A program made the translations under genes and the position numbers. Below the pieces are notes generated by a model, which was given only the letters and a program-made list of their open reading frames with translations, searched no databases and had not been told where the DNA came from. Shown here piece after piece: positions 1 through 7,752 of a stretch of 64,000 nt of DNA (position 1 is the first letter of the stretch; each line of letters begins with the position of its first letter). This stretch comes from Chlamydiota bacterium. GTDB taxonomy: Bacteria; Auribacterota; Tritonobacteria; UBA1439. Where the stretch lies: positions 62,001-126,000 of the forward strand of contig JAAYCL010000036.1 of the NCBI GenBank assembly GCA_012729785.1. Direction: 5' to 3'.

Positions 1-1
1 G

Positions 2-1411
2 ATCGTCTTCGACCTCGCGGGCGGGCCCGACGCCCGGCTGTGCCGCCTCCCCTCCGCGGCGTGGGGGTTCGCGGGGCTCCTCGCGACCGCCTGGCTCGGG
101 GCGATGCTCCTGGGGCCCGGCGCGGGGCTCCTGGCCGCGTTCATCCTGGCCACGAGCGTGGAGTGGCTGTACATCACCCGCCATCTCCTCGTCGACGTTC
201 CGCTGGCCGCCTCCGTCGTCGTTTCGTTCGCCCTGTTCCAGGCGGGGTACCGGCGCCGGGGCGCGCCGAAGGCCCTCGGCTATCTCGGCTTCGCCTTCGC
301 CGCGGGGGCGGCGTTCCTCTCCAAGGGGACGGTGGGGGTGGCGCTCCCGCTCTCCGCCGTTTCGGCCTATCTCCTCCTCCGCCGCGAGTACCGGGAATTC
401 GCCCTCCTCGCCCTCGTCTCCGCCGCGGGGCTCCTCGTCGTCGCCGCGCCGTGGGTGCTGCTCCTCGCCGCCCGCGGCGGGCGGGAAGCGCTCAGGGTCT
501 TCCTCTGGGACAACCAGGTCCTCCGGTTCGTTTCGCCGGGCGCCGACCACGCGAAGGCCCCGTGGTTCTACCTGCCGGCGATCTTCGAAATCTTCCTCCC
601 GTGGGCGCTTCTTCTCCCCCCGGCCTTCCTCGGGCTCCGGCGCCGCCCGGGCGAGTCGGAAGGGGATCGCCGGTCGCGGCAGTTCGTTCTCGCCGTCCTC
701 GCGGTGCCGTTCGCGATCCTCTCCGTCGCGAGCGGGAAGCGCCACCTGTACCTCCTGCCGCTGCTCCCCGGCTTCGCGATCGCGGTCGCCCGCTGGGCCG
801 CGTCGGCGGATGCGGCCCCGCCGGCCCGGTGGGAAGGGCGGTGGGCGCGCGCGGCCCTCGTCGTCTTCGCCGCGGCGGCGGCCGCCGCCTGGTGCGCGGC
901 GCTCGGCGTCGCGGTCTACGCGCGCCACGGGGCGGTCGCGGCGGCCGCAGGGGCCGCGGCGGGCCTGGCGGCCTCCGCGGCGGTGCTTCGGCGTGAGCTC
1001 CGAAAGCCCCCGGATCGCATTCCCGCCTGGTCGATGGTCGCACTGGCGATCATCGGCTGGGCGGCGCCCCTCACGCCCGCCGTCTGGGAGATGCTCGAGA
1101 GGGAGAAGGGATACGCGCCGCTCGCCGCGATGCTGGAGGCCAACGTCCGGCAGGGGGAGACGCTCTTCATGTACAGGCCGGGCGAGCGCGAACTGGGCGT
1201 CGTGGGCTTCCACCGGCGGGCCGTCCTGCCGGTGCTCGAGACGCCGGCCGAGCTCGATGCGGCGCTTCAGGCGTCGGGGGGGAACGTGGTCCTCGTCAGG
1301 GAGAAGGTCTACGACAGCCTGGTCGGGGAGGGGACGCTGCCCGCCTCCGCATCCGTGCAGGCCAGGTGCCTGCTGCCGCACAGGAACCAGCTGCTGCTCC
1401 GGGGGAGATGA
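2..1411 (+). CDS. GT39-type membrane glycosyltransferase, 5' truncated
   Basis: The open frame continues to the left edge, so the start and probably the first extracytoplasmic loop are missing; 469 residues are visible. The protein is a polytopic integral membrane protein with the layout of the ArnT/PMT_2 family, which transfers a sugar from a polyprenyl-phosphate carrier to an envelope acceptor on the outer face of the membrane. Supporting marks are the RLPSA segment before the first visible helix, an R-H-L-L-V-D-V-P-L stretch, an SKG turn, the conserved loop with APWFYLP, and KRHLYLLPL before the last helices. A soluble tail of about 100 residues follows. The acceptor and sugar cannot be read from the sequence. 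The stop lies 1 nt from the stop of the convergent gene. Confidence 0.85.
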   Translation: MVFDLAGGPDARLCRLPSAAWGFAGLLATAWLGAMLLGPGAGLLAAFILATSVEWLYITRHLLVDVPLAASVVVSFALFQAGYRRRGAPKALGYLGFAFAAGAAFLSKGTVGVALPLSAVSAYLLLRREYREFALLALVSAAGLLVVAAPWVLLLAARGGREALRVFLWDNQVLRFVSPGADHAKAPWFYLPAIFEIFLPWALLLPPAFLGLRRRPGESEGDRRSRQFVLAVLAVPFAILSVASGKRHLYLLPLLPGFAIAVARWAASADAAPPARWEGRWARAALVVFAAAAAAAWCAALGVAVYARHGAVAAAAGAAAGLAASAAVLRRELRKPPDRIPAWSMVALAIIGWAAPLTPAVWEMLEREKGYAPLAAMLEANVRQGETLFMYRPGERELGVVGFHRRAVLPVLETPAELDAALQASGGNVVLVREKVYDSLVGEGTLPASASVQARCLLPHRNQLLLRGR

Positions 1412-1412
1412 G

Positions 1413-1742
1413 CTACCGGGCGACCGAGCTGTCGAGAGCCCGGGCGACCGGGCGTTCGAGCGGAGGGATCACGGCGGCGGCGAACCGGGGACCGCCGGAG
1501 GGAGGAGGTTCGGTCTTCGGCGCGCGCGCATAGAGCTTGTTGAGGGCGGCCGAGTTTCCATTCCCGTTCCGGCGCCTGGCGGCGGCGCCGTTCTTGTAGC
1601 GGATATGGTCCCCGGACGATGTCTCCTGCATCCGGCGGATGGTTCCTCGCACATGCAGGTACTTCAGGATAAGAAACACCTGCGTGCAGGCGATGGCGAC
1701 GATCATGAGTATGATGCTCAACTGGGCAATGAACGAGAACAC
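1413..1742 (-). CDS. small single-pass membrane protein
   Basis: Predicted 109-residue protein, not recognised. I chose the GTG at 1742 because GGAGG lies 7 nt upstream of it and because a sigma-70-like promoter sits at 1806-1834; the upstream in-frame ATG at 1796 has neither. The N-terminus is one hydrophobic helix (about residues 3-30) followed by a basic, glycine- and proline-rich cytoplasmic-type tail. Third codon positions are mostly G or C, as in neighbouring genes, which supports real coding. It is transcribed away from the HAD hydrolase and converges on the glycosyltransferase. No function can be assigned; a small assembly or regulatory subunit of an envelope complex is possible. Confidence 0.6.
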   Translation of the reverse strand: MFSFIAQLSIILMIVAIACTQVFLILKYLHVRGTIRRMQETSSGDHIRYKNGAAARRRNGNGNSAALNKLYARAPKTEPPPSGGPRFAAAVIPPLERPVARALDSSVAR

Positions 1743-1805
1743 CTCAACCCCTCCAGAGTTCGCTTCCCCGCGATCTTCGAGCTGCCCTTCACCCAATTTC
1801 GTTTA

Positions 1806-1834
1806 AAGATACACCTATCCAGAGCTCTTGTCAA
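1806..1834 (-). promoter_or_regulatory. sigma-70-type promoter for the small membrane protein
   Basis: Reading the minus strand, a perfect TTGACA (1834-1829) is followed by a 17-nt spacer and TATCTT (1811-1806). Transcription would start near 1799 and give a leader of about 57 nt before the GTG at 1742. The surrounding 60 bp are clearly more AT-rich than the genes. Confidence 0.65.
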
Positions 1835-1956
1835 GGGAAGTAACGCGAATAATAACGATATGCAAAGAGTTTACAAAATGAGGCGAAAGTGTTGCATGGC
1901 GGGGGTCGGCGAGGCGCTGCCTTGAATCGGCGGGACGGTTCGCCTTCTTCGTTTCC

Positions 1957-1985
1957 TTGCGCTGCGGGAACTCCCCCTCTATACT
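1957..1985 (+). promoter_or_regulatory. sigma-70-type promoter for the HAD hydrolase
   Basis: TTGCGC (1957-1962), a 17-nt spacer and TATACT (1980-1985) lie about 75 nt before the start at 2059. With the minus-strand promoter at 1806-1834 this makes the 316-bp gap 1743-2058 a divergent promoter region; nothing else is seen in it. Confidence 0.55.
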
Positions 1986-2058
1986 ATGCCGCGCGGTTGA
2001 GGAGGGAACAGGGCGGCGACAAGGAGACCGGTTCTTCCGGGGGAGAGGGGATGGACGG

Positions 2059-2985
2059 ATGAAAAAGCTGAAGGGGATCAAGGCGGTCATCACCGACGCG
2101 GACAACACGCTCTACAGCTGGATCGACTACATCGTGCCGAGCCTCGAGGCGCTCACCGAGACGCTCCACCGGATCACCGGCTTTTCCCGCGAGGCGATCG
2201 TGGAGTCGATGAAGAAGGTGTTCACCGCGTACAACACCAACGAGTACGCCTTCGTCCTCCAGGAGGCCGACATCTTCGAGGGGATGCGCCGCAAAGACTT
2301 CCGCTGGTTCCAGACGCACGTGGTCGATCCGGCGCGCTACTCGTTCAACAGGGCGCGGAAGTCGAACCTTCGCGTCTACCCGGGCGTCCACAAGACCCTG
2401 CAGATCCTCTGCAGCCGCGGGATCCGCGTCATCGGTCTGAGCGACGCCCCCTGTTTCCCCGCGGAGCAGCGGATCAAGCACCTCGGCGTGGACCGGTACC
2501 TGCACGCCCTCTACGCGTTGAAGTCGTACCCGGTCCCGCGCCACGGGGAGCTCGACGGCGAGATCGTCAACCGCATCCGGGTCGGCTACTACAAGTCCCT
2601 GATCGAGAAGGTGGTCGAGCTGCCGCTCTCGTTCGAGAAGCCGAGCACGCGCGGCATCGCCCGCATACTCGAGGACGAACGACTGAAACCGGAACGCGTG
2701 CTGATCATCGGGGACAGCCTGAAGAAGGATATCCGTATCGCGCAGGAGATGGGCATCGCCGATGTCTGGGCCCGCTACGGCACGGTGATCTCCACGGAGA
2801 TGCGCGACAAGCTCTCCTTCTACTCGGCCCCCGCGATACAGCGCAGGAACGTCTCGCAACCCGGCGACGCCTCCTACACCCCGACCTGGACGGTGGACCG
2901 GTTCGACCAGCTGCTCGACATCATCGAGCTCCCGCCGTTCGCGCCGGGGGGAAGGGACGTCTGCCCGAGCCCGCAGCCCGCCTGA
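2059..2985 (+). CDS. HAD-superfamily hydrolase
   Basis: Predicted 308-residue cytoplasmic phosphatase-like protein. HAD motif I is ITDADNTLY with nucleophile and acid Asp13 and Asp15. Motif II is the Ser in IGLSDA, and motif III/IV is IIGDSLKKDI near residue 215. A long helical cap of about 80 residues between motifs I and II, with aromatic and basic residues, suggests a sizeable substrate. The start at 2059 puts motif I at the usual distance from the N-terminus. The last 40 residues are proline-rich and poorly conserved in character. The substrate is unknown; phosphoglycolate- or sugar-phosphate-type activity is the general expectation. It is a single gene behind its own promoter, upstream of dcd. 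Confidence 0.8.
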   Translation: MKKLKGIKAVITDADNTLYSWIDYIVPSLEALTETLHRITGFSREAIVESMKKVFTAYNTNEYAFVLQEADIFEGMRRKDFRWFQTHVVDPARYSFNRARKSNLRVYPGVHKTLQILCSRGIRVIGLSDAPCFPAEQRIKHLGVDRYLHALYALKSYPVPRHGELDGEIVNRIRVGYYKSLIEKVVELPLSFEKPSTRGIARILEDERLKPERVLIIGDSLKKDIRIAQEMGIADVWARYGTVISTEMRDKLSFYSAPAIQRRNVSQPGDASYTPTWTVDRFDQLLDIIELPPFAPGGRDVCPSPQPA

Positions 2986-3037
2986 GGCCGCTCCACGGGG
3001 CGGAGGCCGGTATCCGCCCGCCACCGCACGGGGTTTG

Positions 3038-3046
3038 TGCTATACT
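3038..3046 (+). promoter_or_regulatory. extended -10 promoter upstream of dcd
   Basis: TGC directly before TATACT (3041-3046) makes an extended -10 element. No good -35 hexamer is found 16-18 nt upstream. The start codon of dcd is 30 nt downstream, so the leader would be about 23 nt with AGGAGG inside it. Confidence 0.5.
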
Positions 3047-3075
3047 CTCCACCGGCGCACAGTCCAGGAGGCAGC

Positions 3076-3579
3076 ATGAGCGTGATCGCGCAGTCGGAGC
3101 TCGAGAGGCTCCTGAGGGAGGGGATCATCAAGGTCGAGCCGTTCTCGATGGACCAGGTCGGCCCCGGATCGATCGACCTCCACCTCGCCAACGAGTTCAC
3201 GGTCTTCAAGAAGGTGCGGGAGGTTCTCCACATCACCGACGAGACCGACTACCGCACCATCAGCGAGACGATCCGCGTGAACGACTTCTTCGTCCTGATG
3301 CCGGGGGAGTCGGCGCTCGCACGGACGGTCGAGCGGATCACCCTTCCCGACGACATCTGCGGCCGCCTCGAGGGGAGGAGCCGGTTCTCGCGCCTCGGGT
3401 TGCTGGTCCACATCACCGCGAGTTTCATGCACCCCGGCATCTCCAACCACCAGGTCCTCGAGATGTACAACGCGAGCCCGTTCCCGCTCGCGGTGCACCC
3501 CGGGACGCGGATCTGCCAGTTCGTCTTCGAGAAGACCATCGGCCACGGCCACTACCGGGGCCGCTTCGCCGACCAGTGA
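3076..3579 (+). CDS. dcd: dCTP deaminase family protein
   Basis: Predicted 167 residues, a little shorter than E. coli Dcd (193). Dcd converts dCTP to dUTP and ammonia for thymidylate synthesis in the cytoplasm. The family signature GPGSIDLHLANEF is at residues 29-41. The active-site region reads RSRFSRLGLLVHITA, then PGISNHQVLEMYN, with Arg106, Ala115 and the catalytic-position Glu129 in place. Ala and Glu at these positions favour deaminase over the related dUTPase. The ATG at 3076 has AGGAGG 5 nt upstream; a longer in-frame start at 3037 would overlap the promoter and is rejected. A bifunctional deaminase/dUTPase is not excluded. Confidence 0.85.
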   Translation: MSVIAQSELERLLREGIIKVEPFSMDQVGPGSIDLHLANEFTVFKKVREVLHITDETDYRTISETIRVNDFFVLMPGESALARTVERITLPDDICGRLEGRSRFSRLGLLVHITASFMHPGISNHQVLEMYNASPFPLAVHPGTRICQFVFEKTIGHGHYRGRFADQ

Positions 3580-3639
3580 CAGTTCGCCCGCCCGGCGCCT
3601 GTCCGGCCGGGCGGAAGCCGCCGAGGGGGGGTGACCGCG

Positions 3640-4575
3640 ATGAAGAAGCGCCGGGCGGGATGGTGTGTCGCCGCGCTGTGCGCGGCCGCGGCGTGCGGCG
3701 TCGGCGCCGAAACGGCGGAGGCCCAGTATCTCCTCCGTTACACGGGAGACGGCGCCGCGCGAAGGGCCCGCGACGCCCTCGTCGTCGTCACCCAGGCCGA
3801 GCAGTCCCTCGACACCGGGCACCGGACGCTGGCGGACTGGCTGCTCTGGGCCGCGGAGGTGATGCTGCGCGACGCCGCCGACGCGCTCCCGGATGCCGAC
3901 GCGCTCAGGGAGATCTCCGTCGCGGAGCGTCTCCTCCGCGAAAACAGGCCGGGCGATGCTGCCCGTTTCCTGTCCCGCGGCGGCGAGGAGCTCAGGCGTT
4001 TCGCCGCCGTCTGGGACGTGGGCGACGCCGAGCCGAACTGCGCGGCGCTCCTGGCGCTCGCGGAGAAGGGCGACTGCCCGGCGGCCCTCTCCGGGATCCC
4101 CGCGCTCATCGAGGCGGCGCGGATCGACCCGGTCCGCCGCGCGCTGGTCGGGGCGGGGGAGCAGACCGCAGTGGCGAGGGGCTTCCTCTCGAAGGGGAGG
4201 GTGTTCGAGGCGCTGCGGAGCGCGGGGGAGGCGAAGGAGAGACTCCGCGCGGCGATCATCGGGATGCAGCTCGCGCGGGCGAAGATACTCGCCGCCCACG
4301 CCCGGCGGATGGCCGCGGCGGGCTCCCGGTGGCGGGCCGGCTGGACGCTCGGCCGCGCCGCGCGCCGCCTCGCCCGCGCCGGCGTGTTCGCGGACGAGGC
4401 GTCGGCGGACGCGGCGTCCAAGATCCTGGAGGAGATCGCCCGGGCGCGCCGGGGGATCCGGGCGGGCGAGGAGCAGGACGCCGTGTCGGCGGCGATAGAG
4501 GCCAAGCTCGTCGCCCTGATCAAGCATTGCTGCGCGCGCCCGAATCCGGGCGCCGTCGCCGGAGGGGCGCCGTGA
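3640..4575 (+). CDS. secreted or periplasmic helical protein of unknown function
   Basis: Predicted 311 residues, not recognised. The N-terminus is a typical Sec signal: KKRR, then an Ala-rich hydrophobic stretch and a likely cleavage after AEA near residue 27. The mature part is rich in Ala, Arg and Glu and looks like consecutive helices, possibly degenerate repeats with LL and EEL patterns. It has no Cys-based metal site and no recognised catalytic motif. A GTG at 3631 is an alternative start, but the ATG at 3640 leaves better spacing to the G-rich ribosome site. Its stop overlaps the start of the Nudix gene (GTGA), so the two are translationally coupled. Confidence 0.65.
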   Translation: MKKRRAGWCVAALCAAAACGVGAETAEAQYLLRYTGDGAARRARDALVVVTQAEQSLDTGHRTLADWLLWAAEVMLRDAADALPDADALREISVAERLLRENRPGDAARFLSRGGEELRRFAAVWDVGDAEPNCAALLALAEKGDCPAALSGIPALIEAARIDPVRRALVGAGEQTAVARGFLSKGRVFEALRSAGEAKERLRAAIIGMQLARAKILAAHARRMAAAGSRWRAGWTLGRAARRLARAGVFADEASADAASKILEEIARARRGIRAGEEQDAVSAAIEAKLVALIKHCCARPNPGAVAGGAP

Positions 4576-4988
4576 GGAAGACGATCGTCTGCGCGGCGGG
4601 GATCATACGGCGCGGGGACCGCGTCCTGATCGCCCAGCGGAAGCCGGACTCGTCGCTCGAGCCGCTCAAATGGGAGTTCCCCGGGGGGAAGATCGAGTTC
4701 GCGGAGGACCCCCGCGCCTGTCTCGTCCGCGAGATCCGGGAGGAGATGGGCTTCGAGATCGAGGTCGAAAGGATCTTCGAGGTCGCCTCGCACAATTACC
4801 GCAAGGACGGCGAAATCCGCCACGTCCTCCTGCTCTGCTACCTCTGCACCTACCTCTCGGGTGAGCCGCGCCCCCTGGAGTGCCACGACCTGCGGTGGGT
4901 GGGACCCGGCGAGATCGTCGCCCACGATTTCGCCGCCGCGGACGTCCCGGTGGTCGGGGAGGTCGTCGCGCGGCTCTGGGCGAACTGA
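4572..4988 (+). CDS. mutT: Nudix hydrolase, MutT/8-oxo-dGTP pyrophosphohydrolase type
   Basis: Predicted 138 residues, the normal size for MutT. The Nudix box matches G-x5-E-x7-REUxEExGU exactly: GKIEFAEDPRACLVREIREE and then MGF, around residues 38-60. The region before it (KWEFPGGK) is the MutT-type WEFPGGK that contacts the oxidised guanine base. The expected role is removal of 8-oxo-dGTP or related (d)NTPs from the cytoplasmic pool. The GTG start overlaps the preceding stop. The MutT specificity is inferred from the WEFPGG motif; other (d)NTP pyrophosphohydrolases share it. Confidence 0.85.
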   Translation: MRKTIVCAAGIIRRGDRVLIAQRKPDSSLEPLKWEFPGGKIEFAEDPRACLVREIREEMGFEIEVERIFEVASHNYRKDGEIRHVLLLCYLCTYLSGEPRPLECHDLRWVGPGEIVAHDFAAADVPVVGEVVARLWAN

Positions 4989-4995
4989 GGCGGAA

Positions 4996-5787
4996 ATGGC
5001 GGCGGAACGTCTCTTGATGCCCGCGGTGCTCACGATCGCCGGCTCCGACTCGTGCGGCGGCGCCGGGCTCGAAGCGGACCTGAAGACGTTCGGCCGCTGC
5101 GGCGTCTACGGCCTCTGCGCCGTCACCGCGGTCACCGCCCAGGACGGCGTCCGGGTCTACGGGGTCTTCCCGGTGCGGCCCGCCGCGGTGGTCGCGCAGG
5201 CCGAGGCGGCGCTGCGGGCCGGGCGCCCGGAGGCGGTGAAGACCGGGATGCTCTGGAGCGCCGGGATCGTCGAGGCGGTGGCGCGTTTCCTGGCTGCGCG
5301 GCGGCTGCGCCGGTTCGTGCTGGACCCGGTTCTCGCCACGCACGGCGGGGATCCGCTCGCCCTCCCCGGCGCCGGGCGGGCGATGGTCCGGCGCCTGTTC
5401 CCCCTCGCGGCGCTCGTCACGCCGAATCTCCGGGAGGCGGAGGAGATCAGCGGGGTTAAGATCCGCGGCGCGGTCGGACTCGAGGAGGCGGCGCGCCGCA
5501 TCCTCGGGAAGGGCCCGCGGGCGGTGCTGATCAAGGGCGGGCACGGCGAGGGGGAGGCGACCGACTGGCTTTTCGACCGGGAGGGGAAACGGCCGTTCAG
5601 CGCCGTCCGCGTGCGCGGGGCGCGCCTGCACGGGTCGGGGTGCATCCTCTCGGCGGCGATCGCGGCGGGGCTGGCGCGCGGGTTGGCGCTGGATGCCGCC
5701 GTGCGGGAGGCCAAGGCGTACGTGGGGAGGCAGTTCAAAGGCGCGGTGGGCTGCAGGGCGGGGGCGCTTCTCGCCGCTCACATCTGA
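4996..5787 (+). CDS. thiD: hydroxymethylpyrimidine/phosphomethylpyrimidine kinase
   Basis: Predicted 263 residues, the family's usual length. ThiD phosphorylates HMP and HMP-P to HMP-PP for thiamine synthesis. Visible marks are LTIAGSDSCGGAG near the N-terminus with the substrate loop, TAQDGV, a TPN..EAEEISG stretch and the anion-hole motif HGSGCILSAAIAAG near the C-terminus, which includes the conserved Cys. The ATG at 4996 follows a GAGGCGG ribosome site; a second in-frame ATG at 5017 is possible. It sits 7 nt after mutT, apart from thiE and thiC (28450-30449), so thiamine genes are dispersed in this window. Its 3' end overlaps a convergent gene by 10 nt. Confidence 0.92.
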   Translation: MAAERLLMPAVLTIAGSDSCGGAGLEADLKTFGRCGVYGLCAVTAVTAQDGVRVYGVFPVRPAAVVAQAEAALRAGRPEAVKTGMLWSAGIVEAVARFLAARRLRRFVLDPVLATHGGDPLALPGAGRAMVRRLFPLAALVTPNLREAEEISGVKIRGAVGLEEAARRILGKGPRAVLIKGGHGEGEATDWLFDREGKRPFSAVRVRGARLHGSGCILSAAIAAGLARGLALDAAVREAKAYVGRQFKGAVGCRAGALLAAHI

Positions 5788-6125
5788 TCGTAGCGGAGCG
5801 GCGTGCCCGCGGGTTTTTCCTGGAAGTCGGTGAAGACGCCGACGAAGACCCGCCGGCAGTACCGGCCGAGGCCGACCGAGAGGTCGGCGCACATCCGCCC
5901 GAAACTCTTCCCTCCGCGGGCGAAGAAGCCGCCCAGCCGCTTCCCGGCATCGCCGATCAGGCGGCCCGCGGAGACGACAGCCCCCCCGGCGGTTTCGCCC
6001 GCCGTCTGGCCTGCGGTCGCGACGCGCGATGGGAGCGGGGGAACCTCCGCCCGGAACTCCTGCGCGCCCAGGGACGAGGCCGCGAGAAGGATTGCGAGAC
6101 ACAGGGGCACGACACGCACACGCAT
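5778..6125 (-). CDS. small secreted protein of unknown function
   Basis: Predicted 115 residues, not recognised. The ATG at 6125 has GGAG 9 nt upstream and starts a clean signal peptide (MRVRVV, hydrophobic core, cleavage likely after LGA near residue 21). The mature part contains a Gly/Ala-rich segment, GQTAGETAGGAVVSAG, followed by a basic stretch with two Cys and aromatic residues. Gly- and Ala-spaced residues could form a membrane-interacting helix. Third-position G/C bias supports coding on this strand. It overlaps the end of thiD and diverges from the flippase-like gene, with 83 bp between starts. Confidence 0.6.
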   Translation of the reverse strand: MRVRVVPLCLAILLAASSLGAQEFRAEVPPLPSRVATAGQTAGETAGGAVVSAGRLIGDAGKRLGGFFARGGKSFGRMCADLSVGLGRYCRRVFVGVFTDFQEKPAGTPLRYDQM

Positions 6126-6208
6126 CTGTTCTACTCCGTGACCGGGTTCCAACGCGAATACCGATATATGCTACCACAGCGCTGCGCCCCGCGCAACCGG
6201 TGTGCGGG

Positions 6209-7195
6209 ATGAAACGGGAGCGGGCCCGCAGGGCGGGCGTCGCGGCCAGGTTCGCCTTCGCGGCGGCGGTCATCGCGTGTATCCTCTGGAGGAAAATCGA
6301 TCCCGGTGAACTCGCCGTCCGCCTTCGCGGGATCGACCCTCGGCTCTTCGCGGCGTGCGGGCTCGGCTACGGTCTGCTCTTCGTCTTCAGCGCCTTCCGG
6401 TGGCAAGCCCTGGTCTTTGTCCACGGGATCCGCGTGCGGTACGGGTCCTTGCTCCGGTTCTGCCTCATCGGGGCATTCTTCAACAACGTCATGCCCGGCT
6501 CGATGGGGGGGGACATCCTCAAGGCCTGGTACTGCGCGAAGGTCGACCGGTCACGGCAGGAGGCGGCGGTGGGCTCGGTGTTCGCCGACCGGATCGTCGG
6601 ATTCCTCTCACTCTTCGCCATCGGGTTTTTCGGCCTCGCGGTCAACCTCGGCGCCCCGGGCCTCCGCCAAGCGTCGCAGATCTTCGTCGCCCTTTTCCTC
6701 GCCATCTGTCTCGGCCTGGCCTTCCTCTCCCGCCGGGATCTCCTCGCCAAGCTCCCGTTCGCGAGGAGGATCCTCGACCGCGGCACGCTCGGGGACCATC
6801 TGCGGCGCCTCTACGATTCCCTGCAGATCTACCGGGCCCGGCCGCGCGCCGTCGCGCGGGCGCTCGGGATCTCGTGCCTGATGCAACTGGTGTTCATCGT
6901 GGTGCTGCTGGGGATCGCGCGCTCCCTCGGGATGCGCGGCGTCGCCTATCGGCACCTGCTCCTTCTCATGCCGCTCATCGGTACCATCGCGGCCGTCCCG
7001 GTCACCCCCTCCGGCTGGGGGACGATGGAGTGGGCGTTCGTCTACTTCTTCCCCGCCCTCGGGGTCACGGCCGAGCAGGCACTGGCTTTGGATCTCGCGA
7101 CGCGCGCCCTGACCATCTCGTGGGGGCTTGTCGGAGGCGTGCTGTACGCCGTTCCCCCGCGGCAGACCGCCGGGTGCACTGCCTCGCTGAATTGA
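6209..7195 (+). CDS. lysylphosphatidylglycerol synthase-type flippase-like membrane protein
   Basis: Predicted 328-residue polytopic membrane protein of the LPG_synthase_TM / AglD-like family (formerly UPF0104). The signature NNVMPGSMGGDILKAW and a nearby DRIVGF near residues 95-130, and the late PSGWGTMEW motif, are typical. Members are proposed to move lipids or lipid-linked glycans across the inner membrane. The catalytic aminoacyl-transferase domain of MprF is absent, so lysine transfer is not expected. It lies directly before the dTDP-rhamnose genes, which fits a part in envelope glycan or lipid traffic. The transported molecule is unknown. Confidence 0.82.
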   Translation: MKRERARRAGVAARFAFAAAVIACILWRKIDPGELAVRLRGIDPRLFAACGLGYGLLFVFSAFRWQALVFVHGIRVRYGSLLRFCLIGAFFNNVMPGSMGGDILKAWYCAKVDRSRQEAAVGSVFADRIVGFLSLFAIGFFGLAVNLGAPGLRQASQIFVALFLAICLGLAFLSRRDLLAKLPFARRILDRGTLGDHLRRLYDSLQIYRARPRAVARALGISCLMQLVFIVVLLGIARSLGMRGVAYRHLLLLMPLIGTIAAVPVTPSGWGTMEWAFVYFFPALGVTAEQALALDLATRALTISWGLVGGVLYAVPPRQTAGCTASLN

Positions 7196-7209
7196 CGGGG
7201 GCATCGTGG

Positions 7210-7215
7210 TATACT
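7210..7215 (+). promoter_or_regulatory. possible -10 element before the rml genes
   Basis: A TATACT hexamer lies 38 nt before the start at 7253. TTGACG nearby is only 12 nt away, too close to serve as its -35, and other -35 matches are weak. Called only because TATACT recurs at other promoters in the window. Confidence 0.3.
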
Positions 7216-7252
7216 CGTCCGGTGGCGCCGAAAATCGAAAGGAGTCGGAACG

Positions 7253-7708
7253 ATGATCGAGGGAGTGAAGGTCAAGGAACTCACGCCCCACGCGGACGAG
7301 CGGGGGTACCTCCAGGAGATTGTGCGGAAAGACGAAAAGATCTTCGAGGAGTTCGCCCAGCTGTACGTGTCCCTGAACTACCCCGGCGTCGTGCGCGCCT
7401 GGCACTACCACCGGAAGCAGAACGACTTCATGACCGTCGTCAAGGGTATGGCGAAGATCGTCCTCTACGACGCGAGGGAGGGGTCGCCGACGCGCGGGGA
7501 GATCGACGAGTTCTTCGTGGGGGAGCACCACCGGATACTCATCCGCATCCCCGCGATGGTGATGCACGGCTACAAGACGATCGGCGTTGAGCCGTGCCTG
7601 CTGATCAATCTGCCCACCCGCTGCTACGATCCGAACGACCCGGACGAGTTCAGGGTGCCCCCGCACGACAACGACATCCCGTACGACTGGGCGATCAAGG
7701 AGCGCTGA
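7253..7708 (+). CDS. rmlC: dTDP-4-dehydrorhamnose 3,5-epimerase-like cupin
   Basis: Predicted 151 residues against about 180 for standard RmlC. The RmlC cupin pattern is visible: DERGYLQEIVRK early, GVVRAWHYHRKQNDF (the place of the usual RGLHYQ, with catalytic-type His), VVKGMAKIVLYDAR, and a late DPNDPDEFR with PYDW at the end. The position at the head of rmlA-rmlB-rmlD supports the second-last step of dTDP-L-rhamnose synthesis. The altered RAWHYH motif and short length leave room for a related dTDP-sugar epimerase or isomerase instead. It has a GGAG-type ribosome site before ATG 7253. Confidence 0.75.
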   Translation: MIEGVKVKELTPHADERGYLQEIVRKDEKIFEEFAQLYVSLNYPGVVRAWHYHRKQNDFMTVVKGMAKIVLYDAREGSPTRGEIDEFFVGEHHRILIRIPAMVMHGYKTIGVEPCLLINLPTRCYDPNDPDEFRVPPHDNDIPYDWAIKER

Positions 7709-7752
7709 GCTCCCCTGTGCGGCCGCCGCCGTAAGGGGCGAAAGGAGGAGAG

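Noticed and set aside
3588-3614. Terminator after dcd
   Set aside because: An 8-bp inverted repeat (CCGCCCGG / CCGGGCGG) exists, but the loop is 11 nt, no T-run follows and GC-rich palindromes are common here by chance.
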